Shown here in pieces: positions 1 through 11,024 of a stretch of 64,000 nucleotides of DNA; positions within the stretch are counted from its first letter, which is position 1, and each line of letters begins with the position of its first letter. The stretch covers positions 60,335,178 to 60,399,177 of the forward strand of contig CP154956.1 of NCBI GenBank assembly GCA_039621445.1. Reading direction: 5' to 3'. Both the position numbers and the translations under genes were made by a program. The stretch comes from Euglena gracilis. Its lineage: Eukaryota; Euglenida; Euglenophyceae; Euglenales. The notes under the pieces were generated by a model that was not told the origin of the DNA, ran no database searches, and worked only from the letters and a program-made list of their open reading frames with translations.

Positions 1-99
1 TTTCAGAAAGTTTTCGACAGCATTCCGACATTTTTGACGTTTTATTCCTTGTCAAAATGGTCTTTTTGTCTTTTTCCTTGTAAAAGACACTTAACTCCA

Positions 100-910
100 C
101 ACTGGGTGCCACCCACCCTGAAGCCACCACACATCAAGTAGCTGACGCTTTAGTACAATTATTACAGGTTTTCAAAGCCCAGGCATGTAATGCCTACAGT
201 GCTGTGCTTTTAATTCCTGGATTTGGTGGGCTGAGATTCAACTCCCTGCTTTCCTTTTACAAGAGGCTTTGGAACAAAAAACTGGAGAAATATGGTGCAT
301 TTGAAATCAGGGGGGTGGGAAATGCGTTTCGCATTTTTTCAAATTTTCCAAAAATGCGCATTTTTGCGCATTTTTTCGCATTTTTTGCGCATTTTTTCGT
401 TTTTTTTCAGCACATTTTTTTGCTTTTTGGCACATTTTTTCGTGATTTTCCAAAAGTTTCGCATTTTTTGACCATTTTTGCAATTTTTTGCAAAAATTTG
501 TAATTTTTGACTTTTTTTGAAACGTACATTTTCCTCCTTATTCCACATAATTTCTTCAAATTTGGTGCCATTTTTGCATGTTTTTGGGTAATTTTTGCAT
601 TTTCGTGATTTTTGCGCACTTTTCCTCGGATTTTGCACATTTTTGCGCATTTTTTCCAAAAATGCGCATTTTTTGCGCATTTTTTTGCGCATTTTTGCGC
701 ATTTTTGCGCATTTTTTCCGAGGCCAGGCGAACGCATCCTCCCCCTGTTGAAATCCTCTCCCAATCTTGCTGGGGCTGGCCCAAGCCTCCTTTCCCAATG
801 GTATGTACATTGCATGCACAACTCATTTTTTGCCGCTGAATCCTTTGTTTATTCAAATCTTCAGATTTTTAGAATGGAAACGAACCACAAGTGTCTTGGG
901 CAAGGCACCC
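100..910 (+). repeat. Dispersed repeat with apparent coding conservation, copy 1
   Basis: Two blocks here recur, inverted and in the same order, at 46,090-45,475. Block one (about 130-245) reads VADALVQLLQVFKAQACNAY then SAVLLIPGFGGLR; the other copy reads VADASIQLIQFFKAKACNAY then SAMLLIPGFGGLR. Block two (about 780-910) reads RTTSVLGKAPCIKI against KPTTSVMGKAPYIKI. Differences are mostly conservative at the protein level, so the ancestor probably encoded protein. I do not recognise the family. The copy is broken by stops and by the T-rich stretch between the blocks. Confidence 0.5.
330..720. repeat. T-rich low-complexity tract with GCGCA units
   Basis: Irregular tandem units of the form TTTTTGCGCA fill this stretch, with A-rich mirror units such as CCAAAAATGCGCA. 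The overlapping long open frames on both strands are translations of this low complexity and are not genes. Confidence 0.8.
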
Positions 911-1737
911 TGCATCAAAATTAAGGTTAATTTCCAAAAATTTTGTAAACGGGGGAGGGTTGTTTAAATTCCCCAGTGTTCCCCAGTGAGTCCTTTCCAT
1001 TTGGTGATCTCTTATGTGGCAACAACAACAGCAACAGGTGTGGGGGGCGCATTTGGGGGTTGGTTTGCTAAAAGAAAACAGACCTTTCTCCCCAATAAGT
1101 TTGTAAAATTGGTCAGTGGAGGAGGGTTGGGCTTTTAAAGCCCCGAAGCCTTGGTGCCCAAAGTTTTTAGAAAATGCCCTGGCCTCCCTGATTTCAGTGC
1201 ACAATCGGGCCTCAGAAGGTCAAAGTGCGGAGCGCGAGATATCTCGTACTCCCTCGAGTAAAGCCGACAAGAGAGGAAGGGATACCGAGGGCGAAGCACA
1301 AAGACCTTGTGAGCCGACCCCCCCCCCACCCGTAAAAGAAAGTTTGCCTTCAAAAGCCCTTGGTCCGCACAAAATGGGGGCCAGTGTGGGGAAGTGTACG
1401 TTTGATTCCCAATTCCCCAAAAAGGCTTCGCTTTCGCCTTGTCGCACCTACTTGGGGACTTAAAACCAGAGTAACATAAAAAACCTCTTTTGAGCTTCCG
1501 CACACGGCAGACGCAAAGCACAAGGAAGGAAAACAACAGGAGAAAACAGAGTTGTTGGAATTTTTTAATGAAATATAAGAAAGACTAAATAAGAACACCA
1601 CCTGTGCAGAAATGGAGGCTAGGCACAGCGGGGGGGGCTGAGGGGGGCAGGGATCCCGTTTTTTATGTCTTTTTTCATTTTCGACGAAACAGGGGTAAAC
1701 AACAGAAAAAATCACGTTTTTTTCGTCTCAGAAAGTG
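911..1737. other. No gene seen; contains one dispersed repeat segment
   Basis: Open frames overlap on both strands without recognisable protein. The segment at about 1,255-1,320 recurs in reverse at about 36,340-36,400 (shared TTCGCCCTCGGT) and in related form at about 48,960-49,060. Confidence 0.5.
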
Positions 1738-1967
1738 ACGGTGGTGGGGCGAACCGAATCCACCGACCAGTGGCACAGCCTACTGGATTTGAGTGTTCGA
1801 GGGTGCGAGGCTATATACAACGAAGGAGCGTGGGTCGAGCGGTGAGAGCAAGGGCAAAGCCCAAGCAGAGAGTGATGATGGGTGGAGAGGTGTGAAGTGT
1901 GCATGCGCGGTGGTGTTCTCCGGCTATGTGGCTCCGGAAAGCTGGTGCAACGGGGAGCATTTTCACC
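1738..1967 (-). mobile_element. 3' untranslated part of non-LTR retroelement relic 1
   Basis: Downstream (lower coordinates) of the 302-residue frame. A block around 1,755-1,800, including CCACCGACCAGTGGCACAGC, recurs at about 4,640-4,675 next to the second relic of the same family. This supports it as the conserved 3' end of the element. Confidence 0.6.
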
Positions 1968-2950
1968 TTATGAGTTCAGGATCATACGATCTGTGGCTCT
2001 TTCGACCAACCGCAGCTGCCGTGCAACTGCACGGGCCAGGGTGATGGCCAGGTTTTCGGTCAATTCCTGAAGTTTTCGTTGTTTGGCTGTTCCAGAATAT
2101 GAATTGGTCGCGAGGCGTAAGACATCGCGTAGCAGTTTGGAGGCTGCCGGTCCTGTGCAACCCCAGGGGTTAAATGCAGCCCCGATGTACTCCCACTGGT
2201 GGCGGGCGCACCGTTCTTCAGCTTGTGTTCTCTTGTGCATTTCAGCGTCTGGTAAAGTGCGCTGAACTCGGGTCAAGTTCAGAGGCCACCGTGATGGGGC
2301 CAGCGGGTGTTCAATGGTGACATCCACAGCGAGATGCTTCCCTTTGTTCCACCCCAGGAGAAGGAGATCAGCGTCACGGCTGCCACCCTCGCATCCCTGT
2401 TCTTTGCGAAGAGTGATGCCGGAGCGCTGGCACAGGTCAAAAATGGCGTCACGAACACATTTGTGCCTTTCTGTTATGCCATTCCTTCTGCAAGCCAGGA
2501 GGTGATCGCCAAATGGATCGACTGCCTCAGCACACAGGGGGCACAGGAGCATGTCCGTTGTTGGGATCATGGGTAAGCCAGTCCAGAAGCGTAGAAGCAG
2601 TCTGTATTCGTCCGGAGCCAGGACGGTATTCACCGACCTGGATGGTAAGACGGTCATCCAATTTTGAAGGAAGGCAGAGGATTGGCAACGAAGCCTGGCA
2701 ATGTCCCGAAGAGGTGCACCCTCCTCCAAAGTTGCCACGCGCACGGCGTGGAAACGTTCGGCCCACCAGGATTGAGTGGAGTGATCTGGGGTGGAACAGG
2801 CCAAGGAAGGAGGGTTGGCGATCCAGGAAGCCAATGGTTCGCTGTTTTTTTCGTCGAAAATGAGAAATTCGCGCATACGCGATTTACTGTGGTGGAGTCC
2901 TAATTTTAGTTGTGGGGCTCTGAGTTTCCTTTCTTTCTGTGTTCATTTTT
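1968..2950 (-). pseudogene. Non-LTR retroelement, C-terminal zinc finger and restriction-like endonuclease (relic 1)
   Basis: The uninterrupted frame 2876-1968 encodes 302 residues of the C-terminal part of a non-LTR retrotransposon polyprotein; sense codons continue upstream to about 2,905 (KLGLHHSKSR), the likely end of the reverse transcriptase region. Visible signatures: a zinc-binding CPLC...DPFGDHLLAC (C-x2-C-x9-H-x3-C, residues 112-129), and a PD-(D/E)XK-type nuclease core with SRDADLLLLGW (about 166-176) and KHLAVDVT (about 180-187). In such elements this nuclease nicks the target before target-primed reverse transcription. The catalytic reverse transcriptase motifs are not present upstream, so this is a 5'-truncated copy, although the surviving frame is open. 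Family assignment rests on motif order and is firm; the clade is not determined. Confidence 0.8.
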
Positions 2951-2960
2951 TTCGTTCGCA

Positions 2961-4600
2961 GACGATGCGGACAACTGAGAGTCCCTGGTGGGGTTCAGGA
3001 TTTCAACTATCTGAAGTACAAGACTGTTGTCAAGCGTTCTCGCTGGTGGACAGGGCTTATCAGCCCCTTTTTGTAGCTGGTGCAGAACTTCACCATGCTG
3101 TGAGTTGAAGCCGAGTCCAAGTCAAATCATCAAGATCAAGAACAATGTCGGGAAACAAGTCACAAGGTACAAGGAAAGTCCTGTCTAAGGTGTGAAATGA
3201 AGTGGTGGACAGGGCTTATTGTCCCCCTTTTTGCAGCTGCTGCAGAACTTCACCATGCTGTGACATTTCTGGTTTGCTGCCGGGGCTTGGGGCCCCATAA
3301 TAGCTATTTTATGTCAACCTCTCGACCTGATCATGTCCATGGATTGGATTTGGGCTGTGGACTGGATTAAAGTTGCGAACTGTTCACTTGTTTCTTTTCT
3401 GCTGCCTCAATGCACTGTGAACATTTTTGGGAAGGGGATGTGATCTGTCAATTGGCATGGATCTAAATGTTGGATCTTCCATCTGGGTTTTTTTTTCTCT
3501 CGAAGAGATCCACCTTTGGCTCCACAGGGCCCAGTTTTGTTCCACAGTGGGGACCGGTTTTGTTCAACTGGGTGGGGGGGGGGGCATTTTTGTGCCATAG
3601 TTGGCCTGAGGCGTGCCACAGTTTTCCCCACTTTTTTGGGTGCCACAGTTATCAGCCACATGGGTGCCACAGTTATCAGCCACATGGGTGGCACAGTTAT
3701 GGGCCAATTTTTGGCCACGGGTGGGGCCACAGTTTTTGGAACATCTGGGTGCCATAGTTTTGGTCCAATTTTTTGTGCCACAGTAATGGGCCACTTTTTG
3801 GCCACAGATGTGGGCCACCTGGGTCACACAGATATTTTGTCCTGAACAGCCCCCCCCCCCAAGGCGGGATTTTTTGTCTCGAACCGCCCCCCCCCCTGAG
3901 CCCAGTTTTTTTGTCCTGAGCAGCGGTTTGTTTCGACGGTTGGACCTTGAAAACAAAAACCACTCCACCGTAGAAGATCCATCGCCGGATGACTTGATAT
4001 TTCTCGTTCCGGTAGAATTTCTCCTTCGCCGAAAAGACGGATCGCCCTTTCTTCAACACCTCCATACTCCTGCACGACAGGTTTTTTTGGGCTGTTTTTT
4101 TTTACATTCATTTATAAAAAACCTCGGCCCTTTTTCATCCGTTTAAAAACGAGGTTGTTTTAAAACGACTGGCACCCCTGGAGGGGGGGCGAGCGGCCGC
4201 GCGGGCGGGTGCGCGGGGGGGGGGAGGGGGGGGAGGGGGTCCGAGGGCGGCCGCGCGGGCGGAACGCATCCTAAAATCGGTGATTTTCGGGTCCAAAAAG
4301 TGGTCATTTTTTGCCATTTTTGGGCATTTTTGACCCAAAAAGTGCTTTTTTGGCCGCGCGCAGAGTGCGCGGCCCCCAAATTTGCCATTTTATGTCCGAA
4401 AATGGTCATTTTTGGTCTTTTTTTGGCCTCAAAAAAGTCGCGATTTTTTTCACCAAAATTTTTTTTCTTGGCTATGCTAGGCACAGTGCGGGGAGGGGGG
4501 GGTCCAGGGGGGGGGCGAGCGGCCGCGCGGGCGGCCGCGCAGGGGCCGCGCAGGGGGGGGGGGTCCCGGACCCCCCCGAGCGGCGCGCCTAGCCTCCAAT
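2961..4600. other. No gene; two low-complexity blocks
   Basis: 3,000-3,110 and 3,205-3,265 share a short repeated phrase (TGGACAGGGCTTAT ... TTCACCATGCTGTGA). About 3,590-3,835 is a degenerate minisatellite with units near TGCCACAGTTATCAGCCACA. About 4,180-4,600 has GC-rich blocks bordering a T-rich core; GCGAGCGGCCGCGCGGGCGG occurs at both borders as a direct repeat. Confidence 0.6.
3590..3835. repeat. Degenerate minisatellite, about 24-35 bp units
   Basis: Eight or nine imperfect units built on TGCCACAGTT..GCCA, two adjacent ones (3,651-3,700) identical over 20 bp or more. Confidence 0.7.
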
Positions 4601-4609
4601 CACCTTACA

Positions 4610-5345
4610 GTGACGGACAACGGTGGTGGGCGAACCGAGTCCACCGACCAGTGGCACAGCCTACTGCATTTGAGTGTTCGGGGGAGAGGGAAGCTATGTA
4701 CAGATGGCGAAACCCCCATGGATAGTCAGAGGAGGTTAATCAGGAGACGCAGGGGCTTTAGTAGCCCGTGGGAAATGGGGTGGCTGGGAGACCATGTGGA
4801 GAATCAAAGAGAGGGTCGAGGATCAGGTGGCGTCGTTGGGGTGCGCGCGTGGTGCAGCCTTTGGCAGCGGGGCGGGGAGGAGCGTCCATGGTGTATGCTC
4901 GGGTGCGGCCTTTGCTGCCGCAGCCCTGATGCTGTTGACGAGCCGGCGAGCATCGTGACCCATCTGGTGATTGGTCAACGCGGCTGAGTGGTTTTAGCGT
5001 AAGAGGTGCTTTGGGCGCAGCATTTGCACAATCTGCCGGAAGAGGGCAAGCGCCAGAAGCTTGTAGCTTTCAGCCTGCCACGTAGAACGGACATCTCCGT
5101 GGTCCCACGAGGTTGTGTGTTTGTTTATTCTGGTCAGCAGCTTCGCGCTTTCTGGTCCAAGGCCGCCCCACGTGCCCATTGCCAAGGTGGCGAAGGACCA
5201 TCCTCCGTTTCGGCAGGGAGTGTCATACTTGGTGTTTGGCAGCCTCCTTCCTTTTCAGGAAGGTCCTCCAGCGCTCCCGCGTTGCCAGCCTTTCGGCGGC
5301 CTGCCAGCCATGAGCGTTTGTGATGTCGACTGCCTCCGAGGTTGG
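4610..5345 (-). pseudogene. Non-LTR retroelement relic 2, same family as relic 1
   Basis: The frame 5185-4994 ends the protein with MGTWGGLGPESAKLLTRI, matching IGAAFNPWGCTGPAASKLLR near the end of relic 1. Upstream, a second frame reads AVDITNAHGWQAAERLA (about 5,331-5,280), equivalent to LAVDVT of the nuclease core. The frames are separated by a stop (minus-strand TGA at 5,225-5,223) and a shift, so the copy is dead. The 4,610-4,690 flank shares the 3' block of relic 1. Zinc finger and reverse transcriptase are missing. Just beyond, 5,338-5,394 forms an inverted repeat (TTGGCACACTAAGG type). Confidence 0.7.
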
Positions 5346-5394
5346 CACACCTTAGTGTGCCAACGTCCTCCGAGGACGTTGGCACACTAAGGTC
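5338..5394. repeat. Short inverted repeat at the 5' break of relic 2
   Basis: TTGGCACACCTTAGTGTGCC is followed by AACGTCCTCCGAGGACGTTG and GGCACACTAAGG, forming nested palindromes. Confidence 0.7.
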
Positions 5395-5400
5395 CACAAA

Positions 5401-7020
5401 TGTAGGCCTCTTTCGACATCCTCCAGACTCACCATGAGGACACCCAGGTGTTTTTTCCGCAACGTTGTTACAAGTTCACCAGAATTTGACAGATTCTACA
5501 AATTTTGACGAGTTTTGGCCATTTTTCGGAGGATTTTGAGGACTTAGAAAGATTTGGCATCTTGGTCCATTTTTTCCAACTTGAATGAATTTGGCCCATT
5601 GGGGAAGATTTCCAATTGTTTGGATGACCACGCCCAAAAAAGACCATTTCCGTATGCACACATTGTGAAAAGAGGCCTTGTCAAGGTCTTGGGCATGATG
5701 ATAAGTTGGCTTTTCCCTCAATGCCAGAGGGATGAGGAGTGGATCCCCAAACTCCAAAAACAAAGTCATTTAGGTCATAAAAATGCAAGTGTTTCCCAGG
5801 TTGAAGTTGGGAAAAGTTTTGAAACTTCAACCTCACTTCAACCTCAACCTCAATCCTCCTCTTCTCTTGAAAACTTCAATCCGGCCATGGCTGAAGGGAC
5901 CCCAATTCTGCCAGGGATATTCCATCCAAAACCAGAGCTCCCAACCCGGCTGGACATCCATCAAGGCTCTGCCCACCTGTGGGTCACCTTCGAAGGCGTG
6001 CAGATCAAATCCGTAGTGTAATTGTCTGACTCTGTCTTCGGTGTTGTTTAATACCACCTCGATGACTACGTCTGACGAGTGTCGGGGCAGTTCCTTGCAA
6101 CATGATAACCATGCTGCGGGGGGCAACCCCCCCTTTCGCCAGAAAGGATAAGAGCTCTGTGACCCCCCCCCTACCATTCCCCAGGCTCCACAGCAGACCC
6201 CGTACAGCCGCTGCTTCGGGCGAGCGGGACCGTGTCGACAGAGTACAGACTAGTCGGCCCGACCGCCCAATCGACTTGCGCCCATACCTTGACAGGGGCC
6301 ATATCTCTGGCCATACTACGAGTTGGGATCCAAACCAGGGGGTCAATCGTGAGCTTTGGGGGGGGGGGGTTGACCGTTTTTGAGGTCCCCGGGGCCTGGT
6401 TTTTCGATTTTGGGCCGGTTTTGGGTATTCGGGGACCCCTGAATTGGTTCGAGGGTGGTGGGACGAGGAGGGGTCGGAAAGGCAGGTCGGGACACAAAAT
6501 TTTGAATTTTTTTGCTCAAAAGCTCTTTTTTCACTTTAGAACAACAAAAAAAGGTGCTTTTGAGCAAAAAAAAATTCTGACCCGGACCCCCCCATGCCCC
6601 CTGGCTGGGGCCCGCCCCCCTGGCTGGTGTACTTGGCCATTTTTGTGTCAAAAAGTCGAAAAAATCAAAAAAAGCCCAAAACCATGGTTTTTGACCTCCT
6701 GGACCCGAAAAAAGTGTTTTAGGGCCGAAAATGAGTGTTTTTTGACCCGCCAGCACCCCATTTTGGCCCGAGTCCCATGGACTTTGGGTCATTTTCGGGT
6801 CAAAGTGTCAGGAAAAAATCGAAAAAATTTTTGCCCCAAACCAATATTTTGTTTGCCTCCCACACCCGGAAAAGTGTTTTTGAACCGAAACTGAGTGTTT
6901 TTCAACCCTCCGGCCCTGGCCCGGGCTGGGCCGCCGGCCAGGCCGGGCCGGGCCGGGCCGGGGAGGTCTCCCAAAGAGCTCAATTCTACGTCATACCTTG
7001 GTGGACTTAGAGGTGGACTT
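5401..7020. other. No gene recognised
   Basis: 5,401-6,350 has overlapping open frames without recognisable protein. About 6,360-7,000 alternates CCAAAACCATGGTTTTTGAC-like and GAAAATGAGTGTTTTT-like phrases with a GGGCC-rich end. The same type of block occurs at 20,230-20,860, so it is a dispersed repeat. Confidence 0.5.
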
Positions 7021-7026
7021 AAAATT

Positions 7027-7062
7027 GGTGGTCGGAGCGGCTAGTCGCTCCGACCACCAATG
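7027..7062. repeat. Perfect hairpin palindrome
   Basis: TTGGTGGTCGGAGCG, loop GCTAGT, CGCTCCGACCACCAA: 15-bp perfect arms immediately left of a TA-flanked insertion. Confidence 0.85.
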
Positions 7063-7072
7063 GTTGTTGGTA

Positions 7073-7297
7073 CCCCCCCCCCATAATTGACACCCCCGAC
7101 ACCCTCCAAACCCCCCAGGTAGTGTCAATTATGGGGGGGTGTCAATTATGGGGGGGGGGTCCGAACGGACAAGGCAAAATACAAGGGACTCCTGACAAAC
7201 CCCGGCGGAAAAGACGCGAGCGGCTGAAAAAATTTTCGGTCGGGAGGGGGGGGGGGTGTCAATTATGGGGGGGTGTCAATTAGGGGGGGGGGGGTGG
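7073..7297. mobile_element. G-tract box element, TAATTGACACC family, copy 1
   Basis: Short element bordered on both sides by runs of C or G joined to the box ATAATTGACACC or its complement. It is flanked by TA on each side (7,071-7,072 and 7,298-7,299). The core (about 7,150-7,240) is the reverse complement of that in copy 2 at 11,025-11,308. No coding capacity. TA duplication and inverted ends suggest a MITE; superfamily not determined. Confidence 0.7.
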
Positions 7298-7299
7298 TA

Positions 7300-8140
7300 A
7301 CTAGTCGCGACCGATCCTAGCGACCACCAAGAAGTCCATCACCAATTTCTCGCTCGGGGCCAAAAAATGGCACCTCATTTGGCCCGCAATTAGGAATCAA
7401 TTGCCAAAAATGTGTGATAATTTCCAAATTGGATCTACTTTTGGACCCAAAAGTTCTTAAAATAGGTCCCATGTGAAGTTGTATGTGAGGTCACACTGGT
7501 ACGCGTGACCCGTCAAACTGACATGTTCCCCATGCGACCCCCCCCCCCGCGGTCCCCCCGCAACTCATACACCCCCTAGACTATTTCCACGGGGGCGGGG
7601 GCCATTTTGCGTTGTTTTTTGGGGTGTTTTTTTTGCTCTAAAAATTGATTTTCCCAAAATATCTTGACAATGAAGCAAAGTAAAAGAACATGCCCGGAGT
7701 GCAAAAATGAAGCCCTTGGAACGCCCTATCCGGCGGTGGTGTACTTTTCCCCTGGTTTATGCAATCCGAGGTGATACCCCCTAATGCGTGTGCTTCTCCC
7801 CAAGGGCCGTGAGATTGTCTGAAGGTCAAATGCCTTGTGTATTTCCCTGGCACTTGTTTGCGACTCGACCACCATTGCGCAAACCCAAACCTTCACCCTA
7901 ACTCTTCAACAACCAAAAATTTGACTCTCAAAATGGAGGGGGCTTCAAAGTTGTGGGAGCTCAGGTCATACAATTTTTATCAACCTAGGGGGGGGTCACT
8001 CCACTTTTCGAAAAATCACTCGGTCACTTTTTTTTGGGACACCAGTCAATCACTACCCCCCTGGGGGGGGTAGTCTCTGGCCACTGTGGAATCCAAAGGA
8101 AATTTGACCCAAAACATAAAAAAGGGGGCGCTTTTGGCGC
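7300..8140. other. No gene seen
   Basis: Unremarkable AT/GC-mixed sequence with C-runs; no repeated block identified apart from the adjacent elements. Confidence 0.5.
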
Positions 8141-8147
8141 CAGGTCA

Positions 8148-8670
8148 CTTTTGATACGAAAACTGTGTCCAGAACACCGGTTCGGGCGGCAGCCTGAACC
8201 GGCGTTTTGAAACACAGTTTCACACCCGAACCGGCGTTCGGACACAGTTTGTTGAAACCGTGGATTCGGGGCTCTGGCTTCACGCCCGAACTGGCGTTCA
8301 AGGAATCACGGCCAATTTCTCCCTGAATACCCATTTTTTTGAAAATTTTTGAGCATTTTGACCTCCTTTGGGCGCATGGCCAAGTTGATCGGCCGATTGA
8401 AGTTCTCACGTCTGATGCCATGTTACCCATCAATCGAAAGCTCTTCTCAAGGGCTTTTGACAGATGGCCACAGGATTCTGATACGAAAACTGTGTCCAGA
8501 ACGCCGGTTCGGCCGTAAAGCTGTGTTCCAGAACGCCGGTTCGGGCGGCAGCGCGAACCGGCGTTCTGGAACACGGCTTCACGCCCGAACCGGCGTTCTG
8601 GACACAGTTGTTGAAACCGTGGATTAGGGGCTCTGGCTTCACGCCCGAACCGGCGTTCAAGGAATAAAGG
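8148..8670. repeat. GAACCGGCGTTC repeat family, two adjacent units
   Basis: Units at about 8,150-8,310 and 8,478-8,670 share the phrases AACTGTGTCCAGAAC, CCGAACCGGCGTTC, GGCTCTGGCTTCACGCCCGA and CAAGGAAT. Each is full of inverted GAACGCCGGTTC boxes. Related pieces occur at 9,770-9,880, 23,660-23,800, 24,950-25,090, 27,870-27,930, 28,255-28,400, 28,815-28,905 and 32,408-32,480. Confidence 0.75.
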
Positions 8671-8685
8671 CCAATTTCGCCCTAC

Positions 8686-8888
8686 CGTGCCCCCCCCCTT
8701 TATGTACCTCCCCCCGGGAGGCCAAAACCGGGCAGGAGGTACATAATGGGGGGGAGGTACACAATGGGGGGGGGCAAGTTTTTCTTTGGCGGGACATGGG
8801 AGAAGGTGGTGCTACCCCCCCCCCATCATGTACCTCCCCCGCCCCCATGGGGTACACAATGGGGGGGGTACACAATGGGGGGGCATGG
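8686..8888. mobile_element. G-tract box element, TGTACCTCCCCC family
   Basis: Boxes ATGTACCTCC next to C-runs, and GGTACA(C/T)AATGGGGGG in the opposite sense, occur in pairs at both borders of a short core. Same architecture as the TAATTGACACC element, different box. Confidence 0.6.
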
Positions 8889-9009
8889 TAAACACCCAGT
8901 TTCTGAACATTTTTGGGCATTTTTGGGATCCTTTGGGATCATGGCCATGTCGATCGGCCGATTGAAGTTTTCATCCGTCTGATGCCAGGTTACCCATCAA
9001 TCGAAAGGT

Positions 9010-9490
9010 TTTTTTTTTCAGAATTACGATTTGGAAAATTTTTTTGGTTGGACCACCCCTAGGTTTTTTCAGAATCACGGTTGAGAAATTTTGGCTGGAC
9101 CCCCCCCAGATTTTTTCAGATTTGCAATGCCGAATTTTAGGTTGGACCCCGCTGTTTTTTTTTCCAGAATTATGGTTGGGATTTGATCCCGCTTTTTTCA
9201 GAATTCCGGTTCAGAAATTTTGGCTGGGTTTCTTCACAAACACGGTTGAAAAAAAAATTGGCTGGAGCCTCCCCTAGGGTGTTTCAGAAGTACGGTTGGG
9301 AAATTTTGGCTGGACCCCCCCGGGAAGTTTTCAAAATTGTTGGGAAATGTTAATTTCAGTTGGGGAATGTTTGGGCCCCCTGGGAGTTTTCAAAATTGGT
9401 TGGACCCTCCCCTGGGTTTTTTAGAATTATGGTTAGGAAATTTTAGCTGGACCCCTTGGGTTTTTTCAGAATTATGATTTTTGGACCCTT
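9010..9490. repeat. Degenerate tandem repeat, about 55-60 bp units
   Basis: About eight diverged units with the phrases TTTTTTCAGAATTACGGTT and GAAATTTTGGCTGGACCCC. Confidence 0.75.
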
Positions 9491-9769
9491 TTCGCAAATT
9501 CCAAAATCCACTATTCACCTGCCATGTTGCCCCTTGATCGAGAACCCTTCTCAAAAGTTTTAGATGGCCTTAGATTTCAGCCCCGCTGCATGGTATTCTA
9601 TTTCAGAAAATCCCCAGATTTGGCCAAATTGAAATTGTTGCACAAAATACCCCAATTTCTTGCCAAATACCCCCCAAAAAGTGCTCAAATATGATTGCCT
9701 CATGTCTACAAACCATTTTGGACACTTTTTGGCACTTTTCATTTTCGGTCCCCAGGACCCCGTTTTCCC

Positions 9770-9880
9770 GCCCGAACCGGCGTTCTAGACACCGGTTCGG
9801 CGCAGAAATTTCTGCGCCGAACCGGCGTCCAGAACGCCGGTTCAGGCGTGAAGCCAGAGCCCCAATACACGGTTTCAGTG
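9770..9880. repeat. GAACCGGCGTTC repeat family piece
   Basis: Contains GCCCGAACCGGCGTTCTAGA, an inverted GCGCAGAAATTTCTGCGC palindrome and CCAGAACGCCGGTTCAGGCG, followed by GTGAAGCCAGAGCCCCAATA as in the other family members. Confidence 0.7.
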
Positions 9881-10311
9881 GTTTTTTTTGCTGACCCCCA
9901 GGGGGGGGAGGGGGTCCGGGCCAGTGCCAAACGGTAGACTGGGGGGGGGGGGGGAGTGGGTAGTGGGCCGACTAGTCGGCCGACTACCCAATTGGTCCAC
10001 CGACTAGTCGGCCGACTAATTGGTCGGTGGCTAGTCGGCGGGGGGGTAGTGGGTAGTCGGCCGACTAGTCGGCCGACTACCCACTCTAATGTACTAACGG
10101 GTCAAAACTGCCGACTTTTAAGCCCCCCCTGGTAAAAAAAAATGTCTAAATCACCTCAAAGAACCCCCCAATCGGGGGTGAATATGCAAAAAAATGGGGG
10201 GAAAATGTCCATTTTGGGCCACTTTTGACAAACGTACACCTCTCCCCATTGAATTTTCAATATAAGTCAAAATTTGCACAAAAAAAGGGTCTTATCCCTC
10301 CAAGTCTATAG

Positions 10312-10680
10312 CCAACATAGAAGGGATTTTGTTATTTGAGGGGGGGGGGGCGGTGCGGGGGGTGGCGGAGCCCCCCCGCCTATGCCAAAGTGAGCCACAA
10401 AAACGACTTAGCCCCCGAGTATGTTGCAAACACAGAAGGGATTTTGTTATTTGAGGGGGGGGTGCGGGGGGGGCGGAGCCCCCCCCGCCTATGCCAAAGT
10501 GAGCCACAAAAACGACTTAGCCCCCGAGTATGTTGCCAACACAGAAGGGATTTTGTTATTTGAGGGGGGGGGCGGGGGGGGGGGGGCCGGCCCCCCCCCC
10601 GCCTATGCCAAAGTGAGCCACAAGAACGACTTAGCCCCCGAGTATGTTGCCAACACAGAAGGGATTTTGTTATTTGAGTC
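10312..10680. repeat. Tandem repeat, three units of about 110-115 bp
   Basis: Units start at AAGGGATTTTGTTATTTGAG (about 10,321, 10,436, 10,545, with a partial fourth at 10,659). Each holds a long G-run, a C-run, GCCTATGCCAAAGTGAGCCA and GACTTAGCCCCCGAGTATGT. A degraded pair is in the second copy of the element at about 34,315-34,440. Confidence 0.85.
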
Positions 10681-11024
10681 TCGGATTGGGGTGGAGGGGG
10701 GAGTTTTCTGCCTCTCGTGATGCAAAACGCAGATTGCAGATTGCATTTCTAAAGGATTTTAATGTAATCCCTGTTTCATCATTGGTTTTTTACCCCTCCG
10801 GACCCCCATCAAGGGCCCACCGACCCCCCACTGACCAAAGATTTCCATCTGGGGGTGTTTATTTAGGCGTAAGACACTTATTTGGACCCATCCTGACCGT
10901 TTCCGGGTGATTTGGGCCCGCCAGAGACCATTTTTATGACCACCGACTAGCCACCGAATAGTTTGCATTGGATTTTGTTCATGGGGGGGGGGGCTTAAAA
11001 GTCGGCGGTTTTGACCCGTTAGTA

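Noticed and set aside
339-856. Several Lys/Asn/Met-rich frames (CAKMRKNAQK type)
   Set aside because: Direct translation of the TTTTTGCGCA low-complexity tract in different frames.
6171-6894. 220-codon plus frame and overlapping minus frames
   Set aside because: Crosses long G/C runs and the dispersed CCAAAACCATGG block; no recognisable domain and similar-length frames on the opposite strand.
8148-9880. CRISPR-like repeated GAACCGGCGTTC boxes
   Set aside because: Spacing is irregular, boxes are in both orientations, no uniform spacers and the DNA is eukaryotic.
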